DNA of 29,530 bases from Methanobacteriota archaeon. GTDB lineage: Archaea > Thermoplasmatota > Poseidoniia > Poseidoniales > Poseidoniaceae. The translations under genes and the position numbers were made by a program. The stretch is from NCBI GenBank assembly GCA_002727515.1, contig PBXF01000061.1:1-29530 (forward strand), given 5' to 3'. The notes beneath the pieces are model-generated. The model was not told the origin of the DNA, did no database searches, and saw only the letters and a list, made by a program, of their open reading frames with translations. Positions 7,569-15,198 of this stretch are shown piece by piece (the stretch's first letter is position 1; every line of letters starts with the position of its first letter).

Positions 7569-8918
7569 ATGGCGACATTTGCAAGTCACCCAGAATTGCC
7601 AGAGATTTTGGAAAGTTTGTTGGCTTCAGACGTCCACACTTTGTTCCTTAAAGCGGATTGCCCGCCCAGAACCAAAGCCGGAGGAATAGGCAATCTGAAA
7701 CTTTCAGAGGTAGATGGCGCAGACGACGGAGAATGGAATAATTTGCGACTCGAGTCACTTCAAGAAGAATTAATTTCCCTTGTTGATGAAAATCAAGACA
7801 GATCTGATTGTTTCCTAGAGATAGATAGGAAGGGCTGTCAAGTAATACAATTAGGAGATCTCAGAATTTCCTGTGCTTGGCCTCCTTTTGCTGATGCCCG
7901 TGAAATCACCATAGTAAGGCCAGTCGCAAAACTCTCAATATCTGATTATGATATAGATCCAAAATTGATCAGCAGACTTTCAGACCATCATAGAGGAGTG
8001 TTCATCTGTGGTAGGCCTGGCTCAGGAAAAACAACACTTGCTCAAGCCATAGCAGAATATTTGGATGAAGATGTTGGAGCAATGGTCAAAACAATGGAAG
8101 CGCCTAGAGACTTGCAATTACCAACAAGAATTACACAATATGCTCCATTAGAAGGCGATTTAGAAAAAACAGCTGAGATTATTTTCCTTGTTCGACCAGA
8201 TTTCGTTATCTTTGATGAAGTAAGAAGAGCCAGAGATTTTGAGATATTTGCTGATGTGCGATTAGCCGGAGTTGGTTTACTGGGGGTAACCCACGCTAAC
8301 TCCGCCTTGGAAGCAATTCAGAGATTGATTGGTAAAGTTGAACTGGGATTAGTTAGTCAAGTACTCGATACCATTCTACACGTTGAATCAGGTAAAATCC
8401 AGCAAGTTTTAGAATTAAGGATGACAGTAAAACCCCCAAGCGGAATGCAAGAAGAGTTGGCAAGGCCAGTTATCGAAATTGTGGAATTCCCTAGCGGCAA
8501 AATAACACACGAAATGTTCGCATTTGGATCTGAAATAGCGGTAGTTCCAGTTGACGGCAGAAGTGGAGGCAACCGTTCAGCGGTCAATAGTCTAGCAAGA
8601 GAACAATTGGTTCAGAAAATAAAACAGTGGGTAGGCGTTCAATGTGGTGTCAAAATAACTGGCCCTAATTCTGCAGAAATATATGCTCCAAAGGGCATGG
8701 TTGCAACTCTGATTGGAAAGGGTGGAGAAAACATTCAATCCTTGCAAGATGAATTAGGTGGAATGAAACTATCAGTATCCTCGTTTGCAGAAATGCCCGA
8801 CGACGTTTATGTTGATATTGAAGACCCATATGAAACCCTTGAGCAAAGAGCAAGACACACAAAACCATGGAATCATGGGAAAAAGGGTGGGAAAAAATCT
8901 AGAAGAAGGCGAAAATAA
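7569..8918 (+). CDS. PINc/VapC-family ATPase with KH domain, lacking the PIN domain
   Basis: A 449-residue protein matching the linker, ATPase and KH parts of the archaeal 'PINc/VapC family ATPase' (COG1855). Residues 20-45 resemble the linker strand seen after the PIN domain in that family, and FLEIDRKGCQVIQLGDLRI (82-100) and ITIVRPV (113-119) follow as expected. Walker A is GRPGSGKTT (148-156). The family block KTMEAPRDLQ is at 174-183, and Walker B with DEVR at 212-219. A KH domain with GKGG is near 380-386, and the tail is very basic (SRRRRK). The normal N-terminal PIN nuclease (about 130 residues) is absent. I chose the ATG at 7569; a TTG at 7527 would add 14 residues, still no PIN. The role is probably RNA- or ribosome-linked, but is not established. 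Confidence 0.88.
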   Translation: MATFASHPELPEILESLLASDVHTLFLKADCPPRTKAGGIGNLKLSEVDGADDGEWNNLRLESLQEELISLVDENQDRSDCFLEIDRKGCQVIQLGDLRISCAWPPFADAREITIVRPVAKLSISDYDIDPKLISRLSDHHRGVFICGRPGSGKTTLAQAIAEYLDEDVGAMVKTMEAPRDLQLPTRITQYAPLEGDLEKTAEIIFLVRPDFVIFDEVRRARDFEIFADVRLAGVGLLGVTHANSALEAIQRLIGKVELGLVSQVLDTILHVESGKIQQVLELRMTVKPPSGMQEELARPVIEIVEFPSGKITHEMFAFGSEIAVVPVDGRSGGNRSAVNSLAREQLVQKIKQWVGVQCGVKITGPNSAEIYAPKGMVATLIGKGGENIQSLQDELGGMKLSVSSFAEMPDDVYVDIEDPYETLEQRARHTKPWNHGKKGGKKSRRRRK

Positions 8919-8965
8919 GGAAATTTTCCGACAATCTCAAGAATACCAACTAACTTTGCCAACTT

Positions 8966-9412
8966 ATGCCCAGCGCATTGGCATTGACCATTCTAGCCAG
9001 CAGTTTGACTACTGTTGCCGACTGGGCAGGGTGGCATTATGTTTGGCGGCATGAAAAAATCGAAGGCCAAAATACCCCGAGAAAACACAGCCCTTCTAGC
9101 ATATTTATCTCGTATTACCTCCCCTTCATGCCAACACTTGCAATCATTCTAGGGCCGTCGATTTTGGGATTGTATAATCATGGTTTTGAAAAGGTAGCCA
9201 CAGTTGTCCTGTACAGCGCTCTTACAATCATTACAGCTGGTGTTTCTGCAAGTGGATTTACAGTAAAACGAAGACATTTGGAGGAAAAGAAATCTAGAGA
9301 ATTAATAGATGTAGAAGATTCATTGCCTGATTTCGCTATTGAGCACCTAAATTGGACATTATCATTATTGGCCTTATCTTCAATTTTCTGGGCATACTTA
9401 TTGTTTACATGA
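8966..9412 (+). CDS. Hypothetical membrane protein (three to four transmembrane segments)
   Basis: A 148-residue membrane protein of unknown family. Hydrophobic segments lie at about 4-18, 47-70, 76-98 and 129-147, separated by a basic loop (WRHEKIEGQNTPRK) and a charged loop (KRRHLEEKKSRELIDVEDS, 101-119). It begins 47 bases after the ATPase-KH gene and ends four bases before the chaperonin ATG, so it probably shares a transcript with both. An overlapping reading frame at 8785-9054 is an artefact of the ATPase gene's 3' end. Nothing in the sequence suggests a specific activity. Confidence 0.7.
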   Translation: MPSALALTILASSLTTVADWAGWHYVWRHEKIEGQNTPRKHSPSSIFISYYLPFMPTLAIILGPSILGLYNHGFEKVATVVLYSALTIITAGVSASGFTVKRRHLEEKKSRELIDVEDSLPDFAIEHLNWTLSLLALSSIFWAYLLFT

Positions 9413-9416
9413 AAAG

Positions 9417-11015
9417 ATGGTTTCATCAATGGGTGTTTCTAGGGTCAGTTTGATGGCACAGTCTCCTGACGGCAGTGGAACCAGCCCGGTTCAAATTACT
9501 CGTCAGCCCACATCCATAACTAGCGGGGCTACCGTTAATCAGAAATTAGTGTCTGCATCAGTAGCATTTGGCAACGTGATAAAAGGAACATTTGGCCCAA
9601 ATGGGTTAGATAAAATGTTATACAAAACTAATGGTGAAGCAGCAGTTACAAACGACGGAGCAAAAATAATTGCAGAACTATTAGTTAAACATCCAGCAGC
9701 GAAGGCGTTTGTTTCTCTGGCAGAGAGTCAAGAAAACGCTTGCGGAGATGGTGTCACTGGATGTGTCATATTTGCAAGTGAATTAATGAGCGAATCAGGG
9801 CGACTCCTTGAAAGAGGAATTCACCCACTCGTTGTCGTAAAAGGATTCCAACTTGCTTTAGAAGAGACTATGAAAATTCTGGAGGAAAGATCAGTTTCTG
9901 GAGTTGACAAATTAGAATCCGTGGCTAGGACTGCCTTAGTTGGAAGGTCTACCGAAGGAGCACTTGACCATTTAGCAAAAATGGTTGCATCAGCTGTAAG
10001 CACATTACCAGATTCAGATTATGAGAGAGTTAGAATGGTAAAAGATGGCCGTGGAACCCCCTCCTCATCTTATTTGGTTGATGGATTGATAATTGAGAAG
10101 CGACTTGCTTTAGATAGGATGCCCAACTTACTTTCAGATTGTTCAATCTCAATCTTATCTTGCCCGCTTGAAATCGAAAGTTCTGTCGTTACCACAGAAA
10201 TAGAAATTACGACACCCGAACAATATGAAGCGTTTATCGATTCTGAGCAATCAAGAATCGAGGAAATAGCAAATCGTGTGATTAGTTCTGGAGCAAAAAT
10301 AGTATTTTGCACTGAAAATATTGACTCTAGAATAATTCATATGCTTGCAGATGAAGGAATTTATGCAATATCAAATCTTGAAAAAGACATCGCTGAGGAT
10401 GTTGCGGAATCAACAAGCGCAATGCTGTGCGACCATCTTGATGATATCAAAGATTCATTAGGTGCAGTAAAGGAACTAAAACACGAAAGGCTAGAGGGAA
10501 GTGAAGGAGTAAAGGAGAGATTAACAATCAAATCCTCTGCTTCTGGCGGTATTGTATCAATAGCAGTAGGCGGCACTGATGGGATCGCTGCTGAGGAAAC
10601 AATCAGAGGACTTTATGATTCACTACGTTCATGTTGTTTAGCAAAAGAGGACGACTCCGTTTTACTGGGCGGGGGAAGTTTGCATGCTGCAGCCGCACTA
10701 AGAGTGAAGGAAATTGCAGAATCCAATTCAGGACGAGAGAGATTAGCAATGGAGGCATTTGCTAGAGCATTGGAATCAATCCCTGCTACTCTTGCTTCGA
10801 ATAATGGAAGAGATAGAATCGACACACTTCTTGAATTAAGGTCAAAGCATCGAAACGGGGAATCTGGTTTTGGAATTACACAATCTGGCTTAACGGGTAA
10901 AATCGATGATGTATACATACCCACTTACACATTGGAACACTCAATTTCGGCTGCCTGTGAGACTGCTTGCGGGCTATTACGAGTCGACCAGGTAATTTCC
11001 GCACGCGGAGATTGA
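9417..11015 (+). CDS. Divergent group II chaperonin (thermosome-like subunit)
   Basis: A 532-residue Cpn60/TCP-1 family protein of normal length. Equatorial motifs are recognisable but altered. GTFGPNGLDKML (57-68) matches the usual TLGPKGMDKML, NDGAKI (79-84) replaces NDGATI, and GDGVTG (110-115) replaces the near-invariant GDGTTT. The aspartate of the family's SLHDAL motif is kept in RGLYDSL. The GGGSLH block stands for GGGAPE/GGGAVE, and the segment GRERLAMEAFARALESIPATL is close to canonical. The apical region, including a helical-protrusion-like section, is present but poorly conserved. The usual Gly/Met-rich C-terminal tail is missing; the protein ends in VISARGD. A paralogue specialised in a hetero-oligomer, or one with weakened ATP turnover, is more likely than the main thermosome subunit. 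That is inference. Confidence 0.88.
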   Translation: MVSSMGVSRVSLMAQSPDGSGTSPVQITRQPTSITSGATVNQKLVSASVAFGNVIKGTFGPNGLDKMLYKTNGEAAVTNDGAKIIAELLVKHPAAKAFVSLAESQENACGDGVTGCVIFASELMSESGRLLERGIHPLVVVKGFQLALEETMKILEERSVSGVDKLESVARTALVGRSTEGALDHLAKMVASAVSTLPDSDYERVRMVKDGRGTPSSSYLVDGLIIEKRLALDRMPNLLSDCSISILSCPLEIESSVVTTEIEITTPEQYEAFIDSEQSRIEEIANRVISSGAKIVFCTENIDSRIIHMLADEGIYAISNLEKDIAEDVAESTSAMLCDHLDDIKDSLGAVKELKHERLEGSEGVKERLTIKSSASGGIVSIAVGGTDGIAAEETIRGLYDSLRSCCLAKEDDSVLLGGGSLHAAAALRVKEIAESNSGRERLAMEAFARALESIPATLASNNGRDRIDTLLELRSKHRNGESGFGITQSGLTGKIDDVYIPTYTLEHSISAACETACGLLRVDQVISARGD

Positions 11016-11067
11016 GTCGGCACGTTCATCTAACTAGCACCGTTACCCTTCCTAACGGGTACTTTCT
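11016..11067 (+). promoter_or_regulatory. Chaperonin-purH spacer with a GC-containing stem-loop
   Basis: A stem-loop CCGTTA-N7-TAACGG occupies 11040-11058 and ends nine bases before the purH ATG. There is no U-tract after it, so it is not a standard intrinsic terminator. It could act at the purH leader or stabilise the end of the upstream transcript. Confidence 0.35.
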
Positions 11068-12690
11068 ATGGATGAGCAAACCCGTCCCAGAGCACTACTT
11101 TCTGTCTATGATAAAACAGGCATAATTGAGTTCGGCAAAGGTCTTTCAGAACTTGGTTTTGAGCTAGTTTCAACAGGTGGTACTGCTAAGAAATTACGAG
11201 AAAGCGGTCTCGACGTAATCGGTGTTTCAGATGTTACGGGACATCCAGAAATTTTCGATGGAAGAGTAAAATCCCTACATCCTGCAATTCATGGCCCACT
11301 TCTCGCTAGATTAGAAAAAGAAAGCGACGCCAACGGGCTGAAAGAGTTAGGCTATCCTATGATAGAGATTGTTGCATGCAACTTGTACCCCTTCTCTGAT
11401 GCAGCTTCAACAGAACCCCCTCTGGGAGATTTAGATTTACTAGAAATGATTGATATTGGAGGACCGACAATGGTTCGGGCTGCTGCAAAAAATCATCGTA
11501 ATGTCGTAATAGTTTGCAATCCAGAAGATTATGTTGGAGTCTTAGAATCTTTGAAAACAAAATCAATGAATTTGGATAAGAGACGAGAATTGGCTCTCAA
11601 GGCGTACGAACATACTGCATCTTATGACACTGCAATTTCAAATGAATTAGCGGGAAGATGGATTGGTAGGCCAGAAGACTCAGATGAAAAAGACGTTCAG
11701 TCCTCTCGTTTACCTGCAACAATGACAGTTGCAACCAATTTGTCTCACCACCTTCGCTATGGTGAAAATTCCCATCAAGCAGCTGCATTGTATGTAGACC
11801 CCTCCTCAAATCAAGGAGAAACATTGGTTACTGCAATAGTAGAAGGGGGCAAAGAAATGAGTTACAACAATTATTCAGATGCGGATGCAACCCTCCGTTT
11901 GTGTAGATCATTATCCACTGATGAATGGCCAGAAACCCCTCACGCCTGTGTTATCGTAAAACACAACAATCCATGTGGCGCAGCATTGGGTAAGACACAA
12001 TTAGAAGCCTATGAGGCTGCATTAGCAAGCGATCCAGAGAGCGCATTTGGCTCGATTATATGCGTAAACGAACCAGTTACAATCGAATTTGCGAAAGCGT
12101 TAGAGCCATTATTCTTGGAAGTTCTAATGGCTCCAGCATATGAAGAAGGAAGCAAAGAGATTTTGATGGCAAAGAAAAACCGAAGGATACTAACCATCAA
12201 ATCTCCTGGAAATCGGCTAGCACCTCTTCAAAGAAGAACGGTAAGAAAAGAAGTCGAAGGAGGCTGGTTAGTTCAGACTGAAGAGCCACCAATTATTGAC
12301 TGGTCTAAGGCAGAAGTAGTAACAGATAAAACGCCTTCAAAAGAACAAATTGACTCTATGAAATTTGCAGTTAGAGTTTGTGAACAAGTAAAGTCCAATG
12401 CAATTGTGATGGTTCAAGGATTGGCAACAGTAGGAATTGGCCCAGGGCAAACAAGCAGGGTTGAAGCGGTAAGAATCGCTTCAAGGCGAGCAGGAGATAG
12501 AGCCCAAGGCAGCGTTCTTGCTAGTGATGCATTCTTCCCCTTCAAGGATGGAATTGAACAAGCAGCAGAGGCAGGGGCTTCAGCAATCGTTCAACCAGGA
12601 GGCTCAATTCGTGACCAAGAGGTAATCGATGAAGCAAACGCGAGAGGAATGTCGATGCTATTTACCAAGCACCGCCTGTTTAGGCACTGA
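11068..12690 (+). CDS. purH: Bifunctional AICAR formyltransferase / IMP cyclohydrolase
   Basis: A 540-residue PurH of normal length that performs the last two steps of de novo IMP synthesis: formylation of AICAR by 10-formyl-THF and ring closure of FAICAR. The N-terminal MGS-like cyclohydrolase domain (about 1-200) shows LSVYDKTG, STGGTAKKL and FDGRVKSLHP with K68. The C-terminal transformylase domain contains the catalytic KHNNPCG with K298 and H299, and the late block ASDAFFPFKDGIEQA. This bacterial-type bifunctional enzyme differs from the PurO/PurP route of many archaea. Its TGA is followed immediately by the stop codon of the convergent DUF454-like gene, leaving no intergenic base. PurN lies 570 bases further on the same strand. 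Confidence 0.97.
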   Translation: MDEQTRPRALLSVYDKTGIIEFGKGLSELGFELVSTGGTAKKLRESGLDVIGVSDVTGHPEIFDGRVKSLHPAIHGPLLARLEKESDANGLKELGYPMIEIVACNLYPFSDAASTEPPLGDLDLLEMIDIGGPTMVRAAAKNHRNVVIVCNPEDYVGVLESLKTKSMNLDKRRELALKAYEHTASYDTAISNELAGRWIGRPEDSDEKDVQSSRLPATMTVATNLSHHLRYGENSHQAAALYVDPSSNQGETLVTAIVEGGKEMSYNNYSDADATLRLCRSLSTDEWPETPHACVIVKHNNPCGAALGKTQLEAYEAALASDPESAFGSIICVNEPVTIEFAKALEPLFLEVLMAPAYEEGSKEILMAKKNRRILTIKSPGNRLAPLQRRTVRKEVEGGWLVQTEEPPIIDWSKAEVVTDKTPSKEQIDSMKFAVRVCEQVKSNAIVMVQGLATVGIGPGQTSRVEAVRIASRRAGDRAQGSVLASDAFFPFKDGIEQAAEAGASAIVQPGGSIRDQEVIDEANARGMSMLFTKHRLFRH

Positions 12691-13182
12691 TTACTTTCGA
12701 GACTTTACCATCGTCAATACATAGATGATACCAAGTATTCCAACGGCGAGAATTGTAATCGAACCGAATGCATACTCATCTTTTCCTGTCCAGGAATCTG
12801 GATTCATTAGGTTCCCATCGCCCTTCGTGGAAACATACCACACGAAATATGCTGAAATTGAAGACATTATTGCAATCATCATCACAATAATACCCTTTAC
12901 ATGTCCTGGAAGAGTTTTGCCTGTTGAATAATAACTGAACAAAGCATCACCAAAAAATCTGTTTGTTAATGACCATCTGAACAATCTCTCATTGGATAAT
13001 GAGAATAAAAATGCGGCTGGAACCGCCCAAGAAACAGTAGGCCACCCCGGAATCCAAATACCAATTAGTGAAAATATAACAAATAAGCAACCAAGACCAA
13101 CATAGATTCTACTTTTTATTGGGTTGCTAACTACAGCGTATTTCTGAACAATCTCATCAACGGTTTTGAGACGTTCATCCAT
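12691..13182 (-). CDS. DUF454-like (YbaN-type) inner membrane protein
   Basis: A 163-residue membrane protein. The region GIWIPGWPTVSWAVPAAFLFSLSNERLFRWSLTNRFFG (41-78) carries the pattern of DUF454/YbaN proteins: a helix ending in G-I-x-x-P-x-x-P-T, a second helix, then an arginine/tryptophan-rich segment and a short basic loop (GKTLPGHVKG). Hydrophobic segments lie at about 26-44, 50-63, 97-117 and 138-157. The family is widespread but functionally uncharacterised. It is convergent with purH, the two stop codons directly abutting, and divergent from purN. No functional link to purine synthesis is implied beyond position. Confidence 0.75.
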   Translation of the reverse strand: MDERLKTVDEIVQKYAVVSNPIKSRIYVGLGCLFVIFSLIGIWIPGWPTVSWAVPAAFLFSLSNERLFRWSLTNRFFGDALFSYYSTGKTLPGHVKGIIVMMIAIMSSISAYFVWYVSTKGDGNLMNPDSWTGKDEYAFGSITILAVGILGIIYVLTMVKSRK

Positions 13183-13263
13183 AAACAGCCGAAATTAGTT
13201 CGTTTTATGAAATATGTCTTTGATTAAGCGAAGGCATTTTGCGCAGTAAACCCTCGCAGAACC
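13183..13263. promoter_or_regulatory. Divergent spacer between the DUF454-like gene and purN
   Basis: An 81-base spacer with outward-reading genes on both sides. It is AT-rich near 13200-13225. An imperfect inverted repeat (GCGAAGG at 13228-13234, CCCTCGC at 13251-13257, one mismatch) sits just before the purN ATG. The promoter role is inferred from orientation. Confidence 0.35.
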
Positions 13264-13902
13264 ATGGCAGAACAGTGGGTCCTACCAAGAATTGGAACCA
13301 CTGAAAAGCCGCTAAGAATTTGTACATTCATCTCAGGATCAGGTTCTGGAATGGAGGCTTTATTGAATTACCAGATTCAAAATAATACGAATCATCGAAC
13401 AATTCTGGTGATAAGCGATAGGCCGGAAGCGGAAGGTTTGCAGAAAGCAAAGTCCCTAGGCTGCAAATCAATCACTGTACCACTTCCAGACGTAGAGGAT
13501 AAATCTCAAAGAAGGAGATTACACGAGAATGCAATAAACAAAATTTTGCTTGAAAACGAAGTCGAATTAATTGTTCTGTCAGGTTATATGAGAATATTAA
13601 CATCAGAATTTGTCAAACCTTGGGCGGGTAGAATTCTGAACATTCATCCATCACTTTTGCCAGACTTTCCCGGAGCTCATGCCCACAGAGATGTAATCTC
13701 AGCAGGGGTCAAAAAGTCAGGTTGTACAGTTCATTTCGTCGATAGCGGAATGGATACAGGGCCAATTATTGCCCAAAAAGAAGTCGAAGTATTGGCCGAT
13801 GATGATGAATCTTCACTCGGTGAAAGAATCAAAATCGAAGAGCATAAATTGTATCCTAAAGTGATTGATCAACTTGCTGCAGGAGAGATTCAATCTCCTT
13901 GA
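13264..13902 (+). CDS. purN: Phosphoribosylglycinamide formyltransferase
   Basis: A 212-residue GAR transformylase that uses 10-formyl-THF to formylate GAR, the third step of purine synthesis. The N-terminal phosphate loop ISGSGSGMEALL (23-34) is present. The catalytic triad is complete: N126 and H128 in NIHPSLLP, and D164 in SGMDTGPII. A 16-residue N-terminal extension precedes the first strand (RICTFISG). Together with purH 570 bases upstream, it provides the two folate-dependent steps of the pathway. Its 3' end overlaps the convergent MobA-like gene by 47 bases, the longest overlap in the window. Confidence 0.96.
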   Translation: MAEQWVLPRIGTTEKPLRICTFISGSGSGMEALLNYQIQNNTNHRTILVISDRPEAEGLQKAKSLGCKSITVPLPDVEDKSQRRRLHENAINKILLENEVELIVLSGYMRILTSEFVKPWAGRILNIHPSLLPDFPGAHAHRDVISAGVKKSGCTVHFVDSGMDTGPIIAQKEVEVLADDDESSLGERIKIEEHKLYPKVIDQLAAGEIQSP

Positions 13903-14362
13903 ATTCCTCGGGCGTATTGAAATTTCTTGCTTTCAATCCACCTTCGCAGGATTCGACTTCAGAGAAAACCTCAGAAATCTTGTCAGAATAATTTGGAACA
14001 AACCCTTTTGCTAATCTAGCAAGTAATGGTTGCCGAGAGCCCATGTCATCAACGGGTACTCCAGAAATGTTACTGAGAAATACAGCATCTACAAGATAAG
14101 CATCACATGGAACTAACTGTATTTCATCATCTATGTTTTCAATTATTTCAATCAAACTTCGCGCCAAATTACCCTTCGAATCAGGAACACAATTCCCTTC
14201 AAACATTTCTATTCTATCCTCGGTTCCGCACATTGTGATGATAGTGCTGCATCCAATGTCTGTCAAAATTTGATGGATTCTTGCAACGCTCGAATTTAAT
14301 ACAGCCTTATCTTTACCCATTCTAGACGATTTTCCGCCTGCGATGATAATCCCAGTCACCAA
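13856..14362 (-). CDS. MobA-like nucleotidyltransferase (molybdenum cofactor guanylyltransferase family)
   Basis: A 168-residue NTP-transferase of the MobA-like family, which attaches GMP to molybdopterin in known members. The N-terminal signature is IIAGGKSSRMGKDKA (6-20), giving the nucleotide-binding loop and the conserved lysine. A metal-binding-type aspartate lies in LVPCDAYLVD, and the C-terminal NTPEEF motif is typical. It is somewhat shorter than usual MobA proteins and no other molybdopterin gene is in view, so a related activity remains possible. The start is TTG at 14362 or GTG at 14359; a GAGGT Shine-Dalgarno-like sequence lies just upstream, overlapping the stop of the preceding small gene. 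It is last in a four-gene minus-strand operon. Confidence 0.8.
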   Translation of the reverse strand: MVTGIIIAGGKSSRMGKDKAVLNSSVARIHQILTDIGCSTIITMCGTEDRIEMFEGNCVPDSKGNLARSLIEIIENIDDEIQLVPCDAYLVDAVFLSNISGVPVDDMGSRQPLLARLAKGFVPNYSDKISEVFSEVESCEGGLKARNFNTPEEFKEIESLLQQVDQSL

Positions 14363-14371
14363 AATAAGACC

Positions 14372-14581
14372 TCAGTGCATTTCATCTAGTCCATTTAATG
14401 ATAATTCAACTTCATTTAGCAATTCATGAACCCTTGCTAATAATGCACGCCTCTCCTTGGAAGACCTTGCAATTGGCAACCATTCAAGCAACTTTCTGAT
14501 ATCTTGCGCATCTCGCTCAACTGTCCAGTTTAGTACATCCTCCAAAATTGGATTATCTGCTGGAAGAAACCGGTCTGCCAT
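14372..14581 (-). CDS. Small hypothetical protein, helical
   Basis: A protein of 69 residues from the ATG at 14581 (MADRFLPADNP). An in-frame GTG at 14617 would add 12 residues and overlap the upstream stop as GTGA, which would favour translational coupling. The sequence is leucine-, arginine- and glutamate-rich, probably two or three amphipathic helices, without membrane segments, and I recognise no family. It lies nine bases before the MobA-like gene and directly after the helical-repeat gene, so it is a probable operon member and may be a subunit or adaptor of a neighbour. Confidence 0.6.
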   Translation of the reverse strand: MADRFLPADNPILEDVLNWTVERDAQDIRKLLEWLPIARSSKERRALLARVHELLNEVELSLNGLDEMH

Positions 14582-14613
14582 TATACGCTGATAACGCTGG
14601 ATGTAGTAAAAGT

Positions 14614-15189
14614 TCACTGATTCAGAGACCTTGACCGTATTCTTTCGAATAAGTCTCCTCCTTCTGGGGCATTCTTGACAATTTCAATCAGATCGCCCCT
14701 CATTTCTAAAGAAGCGATTAACATAACATTCTGCATTTGAATAGAATCTCTTTTCCATTGAGCTAGATAATCAGAGGTTGGAACATCTCTGCCAGATCTT
14801 TTGATTTCTTCCATTACTTCTAATGTTAAGTCAAGGGGAATTGGCGAATCGATTACATTCAGTAATTTACCCCAAGCATCACCTTCAATATTAGCAATTA
14901 GTAAACCAATTAATTTGATGTCCTCTCTTCCTTTCCTTTTCCATAACATTGGAATCAACGATTCACAAAATTCATGATGGTTTGTAAGAAGCCATGAAGC
15001 AATTCTTCTCATCGTAGGGTCATCAGTTCCTATGTGGAAACTAAGCCCACTATTTTGCAATAACTTATCTGTCAAGGATCGATTAACCAATGTTTGAGCA
15101 CCACAGTCATATGCTTTTTTTAGAAATTTTAGAGATTTTTTACCAGCCGGTAAACCTCCATCAAACAATACTTCTAGCGAATCGCCCAC
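14614..15189 (-). CDS. Hypothetical helical protein, possibly HEAT-like
   Basis: A 191-residue soluble protein predicted to be almost entirely helical. Segments such as MRRIASWLLTNHHEFCESLI, IKLIGLLIANIEGDAWGKLL and LDLTLEVMEEIKRSG repeat a helix-turn-helix rhythm reminiscent of HEAT or alpha-solenoid proteins; I cannot prove a named family. The GTG start at 15189 is preceded by a clear GAGGTGA Shine-Dalgarno sequence that begins within the stop codon of the TerB-like gene nine bases upstream. The end overlaps a possible GTG start of the next gene. Second gene of the minus-strand operon. Confidence 0.65.
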   Translation of the reverse strand: MGDSLEVLFDGGLPAGKKSLKFLKKAYDCGAQTLVNRSLTDKLLQNSGLSFHIGTDDPTMRRIASWLLTNHHEFCESLIPMLWKRKGREDIKLIGLLIANIEGDAWGKLLNVIDSPIPLDLTLEVMEEIKRSGRDVPTSDYLAQWKRDSIQMQNVMLIASLEMRGDLIEIVKNAPEGGDLFERIRSRSLNQ

Positions 15190-15198
15190 GCTTTCACC

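Noticed and set aside
7569..8918. ATPase considered as a type IV pilus/secretion (PilT/GspE) motor
   Set aside because: The fold is related, but the block KTMEAPRDLQ, the preceding linker and the C-terminal KH domain match the COG1855 family; no pilin or platform protein is adjacent.
8785..9054. An 89-codon frame bridging the ATPase-KH gene and the next membrane gene
   Set aside because: It overlaps the real C-terminus of the ATPase and the real N-terminus of the membrane protein in another frame and has no conserved content.
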